From Burkholderiales bacterium (GTDB lineage Bacteria; Pseudomonadota; Gammaproteobacteria; Burkholderiales; SG8-39): a DNA stretch of 5,354 bases. This document shows, in pieces, positions 1-5,354 of this stretch (within the stretch, counting starts at the first letter, position 1; every line of letters begins with the position of its first letter). Below the pieces are notes generated by a model. It had not been told where the DNA came from. It ran no database searches and saw only the letters and a program-made list of their open reading frames with translations. A program made the translations under genes and the position numbers. The DNA is taken from the NCBI GenBank assembly GCA_029266935.1, contig JAQSVY010000151.1, forward strand, positions 1-5,354, given 5' to 3'.

Positions 1-514
1 GCGCATCCCGGCCAACGGCAGTTCGGAGCGGGTGTTGCGAGTCGTCGCGGCCGGCGAGAGCTTCGGCGAGTCCGCTGCCTTGCTCGGCAGGGCAGCCCCC
101 TTCGAGCCGGTCGCGCTGGCGAGCTCCAAGCTGGTGGTGATTCCGGCGGCCGCGGTATTCGCCCTTATAGAGCGCGACCCGCGCCTCGCGCGCGGCGCCG
201 TGCTCACGCTCGCCGAGCGCCACCTGCGCCTGGTGGAAGCGTTGCACGGCAGTGGCCCGCGGCGCGGCGTGCAGCGGCTCGCCTCGTATCTCGACTCGGT
301 CGCCGAGCCTGTCGCCGGCCACGGGCACTACCGGGCGCGCCTGCCCGGGACGAAGACGCTGGCTGCCGCTCAGCTCGGCATGTCCAAGGAGACGCTCTCT
401 CGCCTGCTGCGCTCGCTCGCCGTGCGCGGCGTGCTGCAGCTGTCGCCCCGCGAGATCGCCATCCTGGACCGCCCCGCCCTCTCGGCGCTCGCCGAGAAGG
501 CCGATTCCAGTTGA
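1..514 (+). CDS. Crp/FNR-family transcriptional regulator, 5'-truncated by window edge
   Basis: This is a sensor-domain plus winged-helix DNA-binding regulator. The open frame starts at base 2 with no start codon needed, and sequence upstream of the GTG at 32 (RIPANGSSER) still fits the family, so the gene begins outside the window and GTG 32 is not its start. About 170 C-terminal residues are visible. They comprise the second half of the cNMP-type beta-roll with the GESFGE cassette (visible residues 18-23), a long dimerisation helix (about 58-82), and a Crp-type HTH (about 118-140) whose recognition helix reads E-T-L-S-R (bases 389-403). In FNR, the E-xx-S-R residues contact the TTGAT half-site, so FNR/DNR-like rather than CRP-like specificity is expected. 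The ligand (haem/NO, cyclic nucleotide or none) cannot be judged because the N-terminus is missing. A tandem paralog follows. The stop codon TGA lies inside an FNR-type box. Confidence 0.93.
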   Translation, partial: RIPANGSSERVLRVVAAGESFGESAALLGRAAPFEPVALASSKLVVIPAAAVFALIERDPRLARGAVLTLAERHLRLVEALHGSGPRRGVQRLASYLDSVAEPVAGHGHYRARLPGTKTLAAAQLGMSKETLSRLLRSLAVRGVLQLSPREIAILDRPALSALAEKADSS

Positions 515-524
515 TATAGCTCAA
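511..524 (+). promoter_or_regulatory. FNR/DNR-type operator (TTGAT-N4-CTCAA)
   Basis: The sequence TTGATATAGCTCAA matches the FNR/DNR consensus TTGAT-N4-ATCAA at nine of ten informative positions. It overlaps the stop codon of the upstream regulator and lies about 60-70 bp before the coding part of the second regulator. With the usual class II spacing (site centre near -41.5), the transcript would start near 559 and the -10 element would fall around 547-552 (GAACAT, a weak match to TATAAT). A Shine-Dalgarno sequence at 574-579 then lies within the short leader. Both neighbouring regulators carry the E-T-L-S-R helix expected to read this half-site, so auto- or cross-regulation in response to low oxygen or NO is plausible. 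That functional link is inference from the motif and its position. Confidence 0.62.
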
Positions 525-527
525 GAC

Positions 528-546
528 GCCGCGCGCGGCGCGCGCC
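528..546. repeat. overlapping perfect GC palindromes
   Basis: Two perfect palindromes overlap here: GCCGCGCGCGGC (528-539) and GGCGCGCGCC (537-546). They lie between the FNR-type box and the leader of the second regulator. No T-run follows, so this is not a canonical intrinsic terminator for the upstream gene. In such GC-rich DNA short GC palindromes arise easily, so a function is unproven. Confidence 0.4.
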
Positions 547-573
547 GAACATGGGGCTTCCGTTCCGCCTCCA

Positions 574-579
574 GGGAGG
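574..579 (+). promoter_or_regulatory. Shine-Dalgarno sequence (GGGAGG) in front of an ACG codon
   Basis: GGGAGG lies 5 nt before the ACG at 585-587. That ACG is in frame with the family-like N-terminus of the second regulator (TPPAKQLSVEAAIAGLPMF). The spacing is ideal for a start codon at 585, which suggests the ancestral start was ATG there. The TTG at 581 is only 1 nt from the motif and is in another frame, so it is a poor candidate. Confidence 0.5.
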
Positions 580-584
580 CTTGT

Positions 585-1239
585 ACGCCGCCGGCGAAGC
601 AGCTCAGCGTTGAAGCAGCGATCGCAGGGTTGCCGATGTTCCGCGGCTACCCGCGCGCGCGCCTTGCCGAGCTCGCGCGCACGCGAGGCGCTGCCCGGCC
701 TGCTGGTCGTGCTGCGCGGCATGCTCAAGGTCGCGCTGCCGCAGGGCGGGCGCGTCATCGCGCTGCTGCGCCCTGGCGAGAGCTTCGGCGAGGCGAGCAT
801 TTCGCTGGGCGGCGCCCCGCGCCTCGAAGTCGTCGCACTGGTGGAGTCGACGGTGGCCCTGCTGCCGCGCGAGGCGCTGCTCGCGCTGCTGCGCGGCGAC
901 GCGCGGCTCGCCCTGCGCTTCGCGCGCACCCTGGCGAGCCAGGTGCTGTCGCTGGTCGAGGCGCTGGAAGCGAGCGCCTCGCGCCACGGCGCGCAGCGCC
1001 TTGCCGCCTACCTCGACTCGCTCGCTCCCTCGAGCAACTGCGGCAGCGCCTGCAGCGTTAAGCTGCCTGCAAGCAAGACGGTGATCGCCTCGCTCCTCGG
1101 CATGAAAAAGGAGACGCTGTCGAGGCTCCTGCGCGAGCTTTCCGCGCGGCGCCTGATCAGGGTATCGGGACGCGAGATCGGGATCCTCGATCGCGCGGGG
1201 CTCGCGCCGACCACACCGCAGCCAGCACGGCCGGAATAA
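585..1239 (+). pseudogene. second Crp/FNR-family regulator, apparently broken by start loss and a frameshifting deletion
   Basis: This is a paralog of the regulator just upstream. The N-terminal segment typical of the family (SVEAAIAGLPMFRGYP, then ARLAELAR) is read in the frame of base 603. From about 685 the family match continues in another frame (EALPGLLVVLRG, then MLKVALPQGGRV, GESFGE at 775-792, the dimerisation helix, and an HTH with E-T-L-S-R at 1111-1125) to TAA at 1237-1239. Between the two parts roughly 16-18 residues of the beta-roll expected in Crp/FNR proteins are absent, which implies a deletion of 3n+2 bases. No ATG, GTG or TTG opens the first frame before TTG 630 and ATG 636, and ACG stands where a start is expected. 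A 209-residue frame from TTG 610 exists, but its first 25 or so residues are unrelated to the family. It has no N-terminal cysteine cluster, so it is not an Fe-S FNR. Sequencing or assembly error remains an alternative. Its 3' end overlaps the opposite-strand permease gene. Confidence 0.7.
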
Positions 1240-3151
1240 GCACGAGCGCCGCGAGCCCGGCCATCGTCGCGTGGCCAAGCGGCATGATGCCCCCGCCGGG
1301 CGCGGCGAGCATGATGCCGCCCACGGCCAGCGCCGCGCGCACCGCCCACTCGAACCCGCCCGCGCGGCCCAGGTCGCCGACGCCGAGCTGCCAGCCCTGC
1401 AGACCGGCGCAGATGAAGATCACCCCGAGCGCGGCGCTCGCCCCGAGCCAGGCCGTCTCCCACCACGGCCCCTGCAGCACGAATGCCGGGTTGAGCACGA
1501 AGAAGAACGGGATGAAATAGATGATGCTGCCCACCACCATCGACTCCCAGGCGGTCTTCATCGGCGGCGCGCCGGCGATGCCGGCGGCGGCGAACGAGGC
1601 GATCGCCACCGGCGGGGTGATGGAGGAGAGCATCCCCCAGTAGAAGACGAACATGTGCACCGCCATCTTGTTCAGGCCCGCCTTCTCGAGGGCCGGCCCG
1701 ACCAGGATGGCGAGGAAGATGTAGCAGGCCGTGGTGGTCAGCCCCAGGCCCAGCACCAGGCTGGTGATCGCGGCCATGGCGAGCAGAAGCAGCGCGCTGC
1801 CCGCGGCGAGCGCGAGCATGTCGTTGGCGAGGCTCGAGATCACGCCGGTGAGCGAGAAGGCGCCGATCAGCAGGCCGCAACCGGCGAGGATGCCGACCAG
1901 CTCGACGAAGGTGCGGCCGTTCAGCTCGAGGAAACGCATCACCGTGCCCCAGTTCCAGCGCTCCTTGTTGAAGAGCTGGTTCAGCACGAGAAGCATCAGG
2001 GTCGAGTAGAACGGCGCGTGGCTCTCGCGCTTCATCACCAGCAGCATGTAGATAAGCAGCGCGATGACCAGCAGGTAGTACCAGCCCTCCTTCACCGTCT
2101 GCGCGAGCCGCGGCAGCTCCGAGCGCGGCAGCCCCTTCAGGCCGTGGCGCGCAGCGTAGGCGTCGACCTGCATGAACAGGCCGAAGTAGTACAGCGCCGC
2201 CGGGACCGCCGCGGCGAGCGCTACCTCGGCGTAGCTCACGTTGAGGAACTGCGCCATGACGAAGGCGGTCGCGCCCATCACCGGCGGCGCGAGCACCGCC
2301 CCGGTGGAGGCGCAGGCCTCGATCGCCGCGGCGTACGAGGCGGTGAAGCCGGTGCGCTTCATCACCGGGATGGTCATGGTGCCGGCGGTGAGCACGTTGC
2401 TGATGATGCTGCCCGACATCATGCCGAGCAGCGCGCTGGCGAAGATGCAGACCTTGGCGGCGCCGCCGCGGAAGGTGCCGCACAGGGCGAAGGCGAGGTT
2501 GATGAAGAACTTGCCCGCGCCGGTCATCATCAGCGCGGTGCCGAACACGAGGAAGCCGATCACCGTCTCGGCGAAGGCCTGCAGCGGGATGCCCAGCACG
2601 CTTTCGCTCGAGAGCGCGTGGTAGGCGCTCGCCTGCGCCGCCGTGGACTGCGCGCCCTTGAGCGGCCCGAGCCACGACGAGTCAGCGAACAGCGGATAGA
2701 GCGTGAAGGGCAGCACAGAGAGCATCAGGGAGAGGCCGCCGGTGCGGCGCAGCCCCTCCATGAGCAGCGCCCAGATGAGGTAGCCGGCCCAGACGATGAG
2801 GGTCGGCGCGCCCCCGAACTCCCATCCCAGCTCCGCGGCCTTGCGGATGTTGATCAGCAGGACCACGGAAACGCCAATCGTCAAGGCGAAAAGCACTGCA
2901 TCGGTCCACGGCACCCTCTCCACCGGCGCGCGGCGGCTGCCCGGGAAGATGACGAACACGAACGGCAGCATCACCAGCACCAGCGCGTAGTAGTACTCGG
3001 TGTTGAGCGGGGTGAAGCCGACGAAGAAGCGCAGGACGAACTGCTGGTTGACGCAGAGGAAGATGGTGAGCGCGGCGGCACCGGCGAGCGCCCAGCGCCA
3101 GCCGCCGCGGAGAGTCCGGACGCGGATCGCGTCCGCCTCGCCGCCCTGCAC
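1157..3151 (-). CDS. TRAP transporter fused permease (DctQ+DctM-type, TAXI-associated)
   Basis: This is the inner-membrane part of a secondary transporter driven by an ion gradient that imports substrate delivered by a periplasmic binding protein. The 664 residues are mostly hydrophobic. An N-terminal four- to five-helix region (about 20-38, 53-70, 83-101, 115-133, 140-155) corresponds to the small subunit. The large DctM-like core follows, with signatures SGSIISNVLTAG-TIP (246-262) and EACASTGAVLAPPVMG (278-293), repeated in the second half as GLGLTTTACY (468-477) and a SSITPPVAIASF segment (509-520). A hydrophobic tail of two or three more segments (about 567-587, 602-617, 628-647) extends beyond the core, as in some fused TRAP permeases. 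The start is GTG, 6 bp after the binding-protein stop, without a strong Shine-Dalgarno sequence, so translational coupling is likely. The last residues (a basic RAPRDRGSRSR stretch) are encoded inside the convergent regulator, opposite strand. The substrate is unknown. Confidence 0.93.
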   Translation of the reverse strand: MQGGEADAIRVRTLRGGWRWALAGAAALTIFLCVNQQFVLRFFVGFTPLNTEYYYALVLVMLPFVFVIFPGSRRAPVERVPWTDAVLFALTIGVSVVLLINIRKAAELGWEFGGAPTLIVWAGYLIWALLMEGLRRTGGLSLMLSVLPFTLYPLFADSSWLGPLKGAQSTAAQASAYHALSSESVLGIPLQAFAETVIGFLVFGTALMMTGAGKFFINLAFALCGTFRGGAAKVCIFASALLGMMSGSIISNVLTAGTMTIPVMKRTGFTASYAAAIEACASTGAVLAPPVMGATAFVMAQFLNVSYAEVALAAAVPAALYYFGLFMQVDAYAARHGLKGLPRSELPRLAQTVKEGWYYLLVIALLIYMLLVMKRESHAPFYSTLMLLVLNQLFNKERWNWGTVMRFLELNGRTFVELVGILAGCGLLIGAFSLTGVISSLANDMLALAAGSALLLLAMAAITSLVLGLGLTTTACYIFLAILVGPALEKAGLNKMAVHMFVFYWGMLSSITPPVAIASFAAAGIAGAPPMKTAWESMVVGSIIYFIPFFFVLNPAFVLQGPWWETAWLGASAALGVIFICAGLQGWQLGVGDLGRAGGFEWAVRAALAVGGIMLAAPGGGIMPLGHATMAGLAALVLIPAVLAAVWSARAPRDRGSRSRVPIP

Positions 3152-3157
3152 CGGACG

Positions 3158-4297
3158 CTACTCGAAGATCGCGTCCATGCCCGCCTTGCGCAGCGCCGCG
3201 CTGCGCGCGCTCATCCAGCCCTTGCGGAACGCGGCGGCATCATCGGCGGGGTTCGTCTTGAGGTACGCGCTCCAGGCCAAGGCCAGGGTTTGCTGGCGCT
3301 TGAGCAGGCTCTGGTTGTGCGCGTCGTGCTCGGCCTTCCACACGCCCGCCTCCTTGAACGCGCGCACCGTGCCCTCGTGGTAAGGCAGCGCCCAGGTGAG
3401 GATCTGGCGCTTGAGCTCCAGCCCGTCGGCCCCGGGCGCGCCGTCCTTGTAGCCGTCGTAGCCGTCGATCATCGCTTTCGCGAGACTGTAGACGAGCTCC
3501 GCCGGCTGGCTCGCGTAGGCCATGAAGATGGGATACGGATAGTTCGGCAGCTCGACCGGGGTCGCCGCGGTGATGCCCACGCCGCAGGTCGCCTTGTGCG
3601 GGGCATAGTAGGGCCCGAACTTGTTGAGCCGCGCCCAGCCCTCGCGGTCGGAGGCGGGCGTCGGCGGGTAGAGCAGGCCGCGCGGGGAAGCTTCCGCCTC
3701 CTTTGCCTGGCCGGAGATGGTCGAGGCGATCGCGGCGTCCACCTCGTTGTTGATGATGCCCTTCCACATGGCGCCGTAGCTCGAGAACTCGACCAGCTTC
3801 ACGTCGTTTCGCGTCAGGCCGCCGAAGGCGAGGATGGCGAAGGCGTTCTGGTTGAGCGCGGGCGAGCCCACCACCATGCCGATGCGCTTGCCCTTCAAAT
3901 CCTTGATCTGCTTCACGCCGGTGTCCTTGGCGACGCCGAGCGAGATGGCGTTGCAGGCGCTGGAGGCGAGGATGAGCTGCAGCGGCTGCGGGCCCCAGTC
4001 CTTCACGCCGAACTCGAACACGCCTTCCTGTGCGAAGTACACGCCGATGCCCATCGCGGAGGCTTGGGCGCGGTTCGCCTTGAGCGGCGCGAGCCGCGCC
4101 ACGTCGTTGCCCGCGGGAAGCACGCGCACGTCGGTGCCGTGCTTGTCCTTGAGCGTCTTGCCCACCGCCACCGCGATGTTGAAGCCGGACGAGCCGGTGT
4201 CGTACGCGGTGAAGGTGAGGGTCGAGGGCAGTTTCTGGGCCTGGACGGGTAGGGCGAGCGCTAGCGCGAGCGCCGCGACGGAATAGCGCAATGCCAT
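3158..4297 (-). CDS. TAXI-family TRAP transporter substrate-binding protein
   Basis: This is a periplasmic receptor that captures substrate and hands it to the fused permease encoded next. It has 379 residues. A Sec signal peptide is clear (MALRYSVAALALALALPVQA, likely cut after A20 before QK). The mature protein opens with a beta strand and a TGSSGFNIAVAVG loop (34-46), equivalent to the TGG-rich ligand loop of TAXI proteins. A hinge region includes IKDLKGKRIGMVVGSPA (131-147). The C-terminal part carries LPYHEGTVRAFKEAGVW (304-320) and HNQSLLKRQQ (327-336), very typical of this family. The start is ATG, preceded at 4 nt by AGGAGGAGG, the strongest ribosome-binding site in the window, which fits high expression of a receptor relative to the permease. 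The family binds glutamate, other organic acids or unknown ligands, and no specific substrate can be assigned. The gene lies 39 bp after the DUF2237 gene on the same strand. Confidence 0.93.
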   Translation of the reverse strand: MALRYSVAALALALALPVQAQKLPSTLTFTAYDTGSSGFNIAVAVGKTLKDKHGTDVRVLPAGNDVARLAPLKANRAQASAMGIGVYFAQEGVFEFGVKDWGPQPLQLILASSACNAISLGVAKDTGVKQIKDLKGKRIGMVVGSPALNQNAFAILAFGGLTRNDVKLVEFSSYGAMWKGIINNEVDAAIASTISGQAKEAEASPRGLLYPPTPASDREGWARLNKFGPYYAPHKATCGVGITAATPVELPNYPYPIFMAYASQPAELVYSLAKAMIDGYDGYKDGAPGADGLELKRQILTWALPYHEGTVRAFKEAGVWKAEHDAHNQSLLKRQQTLALAWSAYLKTNPADDAAAFRKGWMSARSAALRKAGMDAIFE

Positions 4298-4301
4298 GGG
4301 G

Positions 4302-4310
4302 CCTCCTCCT
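4302..4310 (-). promoter_or_regulatory. strong ribosome-binding site of the TAXI binding protein
   Basis: On the minus strand AGGAGGAGG lies 4 nt before the ATG at 4297. It fixes the start of the binding protein and is much stronger than the signals before the permease (no clear motif) and before the DUF2237 gene (GAGG at 4713-4710). This matches the usual excess of TRAP receptor over membrane subunit. Confidence 0.8.
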
Positions 4311-4311
4311 C

Positions 4312-4339
4312 TAAGGTGCCTGCCAGCTACTTTACCTTA
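4312..4339. repeat. short inverted repeat TAAGGT / ACCTTA between DUF2237 and the binding-protein gene
   Basis: TAAGGT (4312-4317) and ACCTTA (4334-4339) form a perfect 6-bp stem around a 16-base loop, filling most of the 39-bp gap. One arm contains the TAA stop of the DUF2237 gene, and the other borders the binding-protein ribosome-binding site. The stem is AT-rich and has no following T-run, so it is a poor terminator. An operator or an mRNA hairpin is possible but unsupported. The gap shows no convincing -35/-10 pair. Confidence 0.3.
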
Positions 4340-4705
4340 TTGCAGATCCAGGGCGTAGCGCTTCAGCGCCGAGAGCGGCACGTAGTTGAGGACGCTCTCG
4401 TGGGTGGACTCGAGGATCACCCGCGGCGCGGCACCCGCCTCCCAGGCCTCGACCCAGCGCAGCACGTGCAGGCACCAGCGATCGCCCTGGGTCAGGCCGC
4501 GGAATCGCAAATCGGAGCGCGGGGTGACGAGATCGTTGCCCTTGCGCACGCTGAAGTCGAGGAACTCCTGCGTCACCTGCACGCAGATGAGGTGCGCCAC
4601 GCCGTCATGGGCCTGGGTCGCGCACATCCCGTCGCGGAAGTAGCCGGTGAGCGGGGAGTAGCTGCAGGCGCGCAGCTCGCCGCCCAGGACGTTCTTCTCG
4701 CTCAT
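4337..4705 (-). CDS. DUF2237 family protein (conserved, function unknown)
   Basis: This is a small cytosolic protein of 122 residues, the usual length of the family, with no signal peptide or membrane segment. Family hallmarks are visible: NVLGGEL near the N-terminus (5-11), the TGYFRDGMC segment (20-28), GNDLVTPR (56-63), GDRWCL (74-79), an EAWEAG-APRVILE stretch (86-99) and THES (101-104). Cysteines at 14, 28, 41 and 78 and several histidines could form a metal or redox site, but no biochemical role is established that I know of. The ATG start overlaps the thrC stop as ATGA, with GAGG 4 nt upstream inside thrC, so translation is probably coupled to threonine synthase. This tight link hints at a housekeeping role near amino-acid metabolism, which is inference only. 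Confidence 0.9.
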   Translation of the reverse strand: MSEKNVLGGELRACSYSPLTGYFRDGMCATQAHDGVAHLICVQVTQEFLDFSVRKGNDLVTPRSDLRFRGLTQGDRWCLHVLRWVEAWEAGAAPRVILESTHESVLNYVPLSALKRYALDLQ

Positions 4706-5354
4706 TGGGCCTCGATGATCCGCTTCAGCATGGCGAGGTCCTTGGGGATCACCTTGAAGCGCTGCGGCAACTTCTCCAGCCCGGCGAGCTCGGCGGGCCG
4801 CTGCGGCTCGCGCCCGAGCGCCTCGCGGATGGTCTCGGCGAACTTCGCCGGCAGCGCGGTCTCGAGGCAGATGAGCGGCACCAGCGGCTCACGGTGCTCC
4901 AGGCCGACCTTCACGCCGTCGGCGGTATGGGGATCGATGATCGTTCCGTAGTGCTCGAATGTCTTTCTGATGGTGGACAAGCGCTCGGCGTGCGTGCTCT
5001 TGCCCGAGACGAAGCCGCTCGCCCTGACCTCGCGCGAGAAGGCGGAAAGGTCGAACTCGCCGTCTCGCTCGAGCCGGCGCCACAGCTCGCGCAGGCGCGC
5101 GCCGTCGCCGCCGACGAGGTCGAAGACGTAGCGCTCGAAGTTCGAGGCCTTGGAGATGTCCATCGACGGGCTGGAGGTCTCCTTGACGGCGCGGCGCACG
5201 CGGTAGCGGCCGCTCCTGAAGAACTCGTGCAGCACGTCGTTCTCGTTGCTCGCAAGGATGAGGCGCTTGATCGGCAGGCCCATCCGGCGCGCGACGTAGC
5301 CGGCGTAGATGTTGCCGAAGTTGCCCGAAGGCACGGCGAAGGACACCTGCTGCG
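4702..5354 (-). CDS. thrC: threonine synthase, C-terminal part (runs off right edge)
   Basis: Threonine synthase is a PLP enzyme that converts O-phospho-L-homoserine and water to L-threonine and phosphate, the last step of threonine biosynthesis in the cytosol. About 216 C-terminal residues are visible, less than half of the usual 460-480 of the proteobacterial enzyme. The frame stays open to the window edge (QQ before VSFAVP), so the GTG at 5346 is not a start. Recognisable blocks are SFAVPSGNFGNIYAGY, with the glycine-rich SGNFGN loop typical of this PLP fold, then ASNENDVLHEFF, TSSPSMDISKASNFERYVFD and DPHTADGVKVG. The PLP-binding lysine lies outside the window. The stop TGA overlaps the start of the DUF2237 gene by 4 bp. 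No frameshift or missing block is seen in the visible part. Confidence 0.96.
   Translation of the reverse strand, partial: QQVSFAVPSGNFGNIYAGYVARRMGLPIKRLILASNENDVLHEFFRSGRYRVRRAVKETSSPSMDISKASNFERYVFDLVGGDGARLRELWRRLERDGEFDLSAFSREVRASGFVSGKSTHAERLSTIRKTFEHYGTIIDPHTADGVKVGLEHREPLVPLICLETALPAKFAETIREALGREPQRPAELAGLEKLPQRFKVIPKDLAMLKRIIEAQ

Noticed and set aside
528..546. GC palindromes as the terminator of the first regulator
   Set aside because: No run of T follows, and short GC palindromes are common by chance in DNA of this composition.
610..690. TTG 610 as the true start of the second regulator, giving an intact 209-residue protein
   Set aside because: The first 25 or so residues in that frame do not resemble Crp/FNR proteins, whereas the other frame over the same bases does (AIAGLPMFRGYP). 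No ribosome-binding motif lies at a suitable distance before 610.
204..929. A 241-codon minus-strand frame across the two regulators
   Set aside because: Serine- and arginine-rich translation without motifs, antisense to recognisable Crp/FNR sequence.
1008..2675. A 555-codon minus-strand frame overlapping the permease
   Set aside because: It is the +1 shadow of the permease, rich in R, H, G and A with no membrane segments or motifs, while the overlapping permease frame has strong family signatures.
3903..3916. A second possible FNR-like site, TTGATCTGCTTCAC
   Set aside because: Its right half matches poorly, and it sits in the middle of the receptor coding sequence, far from any gene start.
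1271..4252. A 993-codon open frame on the plus strand, opposite the transporter genes
   Set aside because: It lies antisense to two clearly recognisable proteins (TAXI receptor and TRAP permease). Its translation is a low-complexity mix of R, H, E, D, G and A with no domain, as expected from the complement of GC-rich codons.
4313..4360. A sigma-70 promoter for the TAXI genes (TAAAGT as -10 on the minus strand)
   Set aside because: The hexamer 17 bp upstream (TACGCC) bears no resemblance to TTGACA, so the pair is not supported.

Overview
The DNA is very GC-rich with dense, strongly GC-biased codons. The best-recognised proteins (a ThrC C-terminus, a DUF2237 protein, a TAXI-type TRAP transporter and Crp/FNR regulators of the E-T-L-S-R recognition-helix type) together suggest a proteobacterium, most likely a betaproteobacterium (Burkholderiales or a relative). 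This taxonomic call is inference, because no marker gene is complete. The window is a piece of ordinary chromosome. I see no mobile element, CRISPR array, tRNA or rRNA.

Left part, plus strand (1-1239): two tandem, clearly paralogous Crp/FNR-family regulators. The first enters from the left edge and ends at 514. Its stop codon lies inside a near-perfect FNR/DNR-type site (TTGAT-N4-CTCAA, 511-524). This site sits upstream of the second regulator, so the second gene looks like a target of an FNR-type regulator, perhaps of its own neighbour. The second copy looks broken. The expected start position carries ACG behind a good Shine-Dalgarno sequence, and the reading frame jumps near 684-690 with the middle of the sensor domain missing. 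Its C-terminal half is intact.

Right part, minus strand (5354 down to 1157): four genes in a row, in transcription order. They are the C-terminal part of threonine synthase (thrC, running off the right edge), a DUF2237 protein that overlaps thrC by 4 bp (ATGA), a periplasmic TAXI-type solute-binding protein, and a fused TRAP permease (small and large membrane subunits in one chain). Gaps are -4, 31+ and 6 bp class (precisely 4 bp overlap, 39 bp, 6 bp), so all four could share a transcript. The binding protein and permease together form a complete TAXI-TRAP importer for an organic acid-like substrate that the sequence does not reveal.

The two halves meet tail to tail. The last 83 bp of the permease gene and of the second regulator occupy the same DNA on opposite strands, leaving no room for a conventional intergenic terminator. 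The most interesting items are the FNR-type box with the decayed regulator behind it, the convergent coding overlap, and the coupling of the uncharacterised DUF2237 gene to thrC. I did not find a convincing new multi-gene system.
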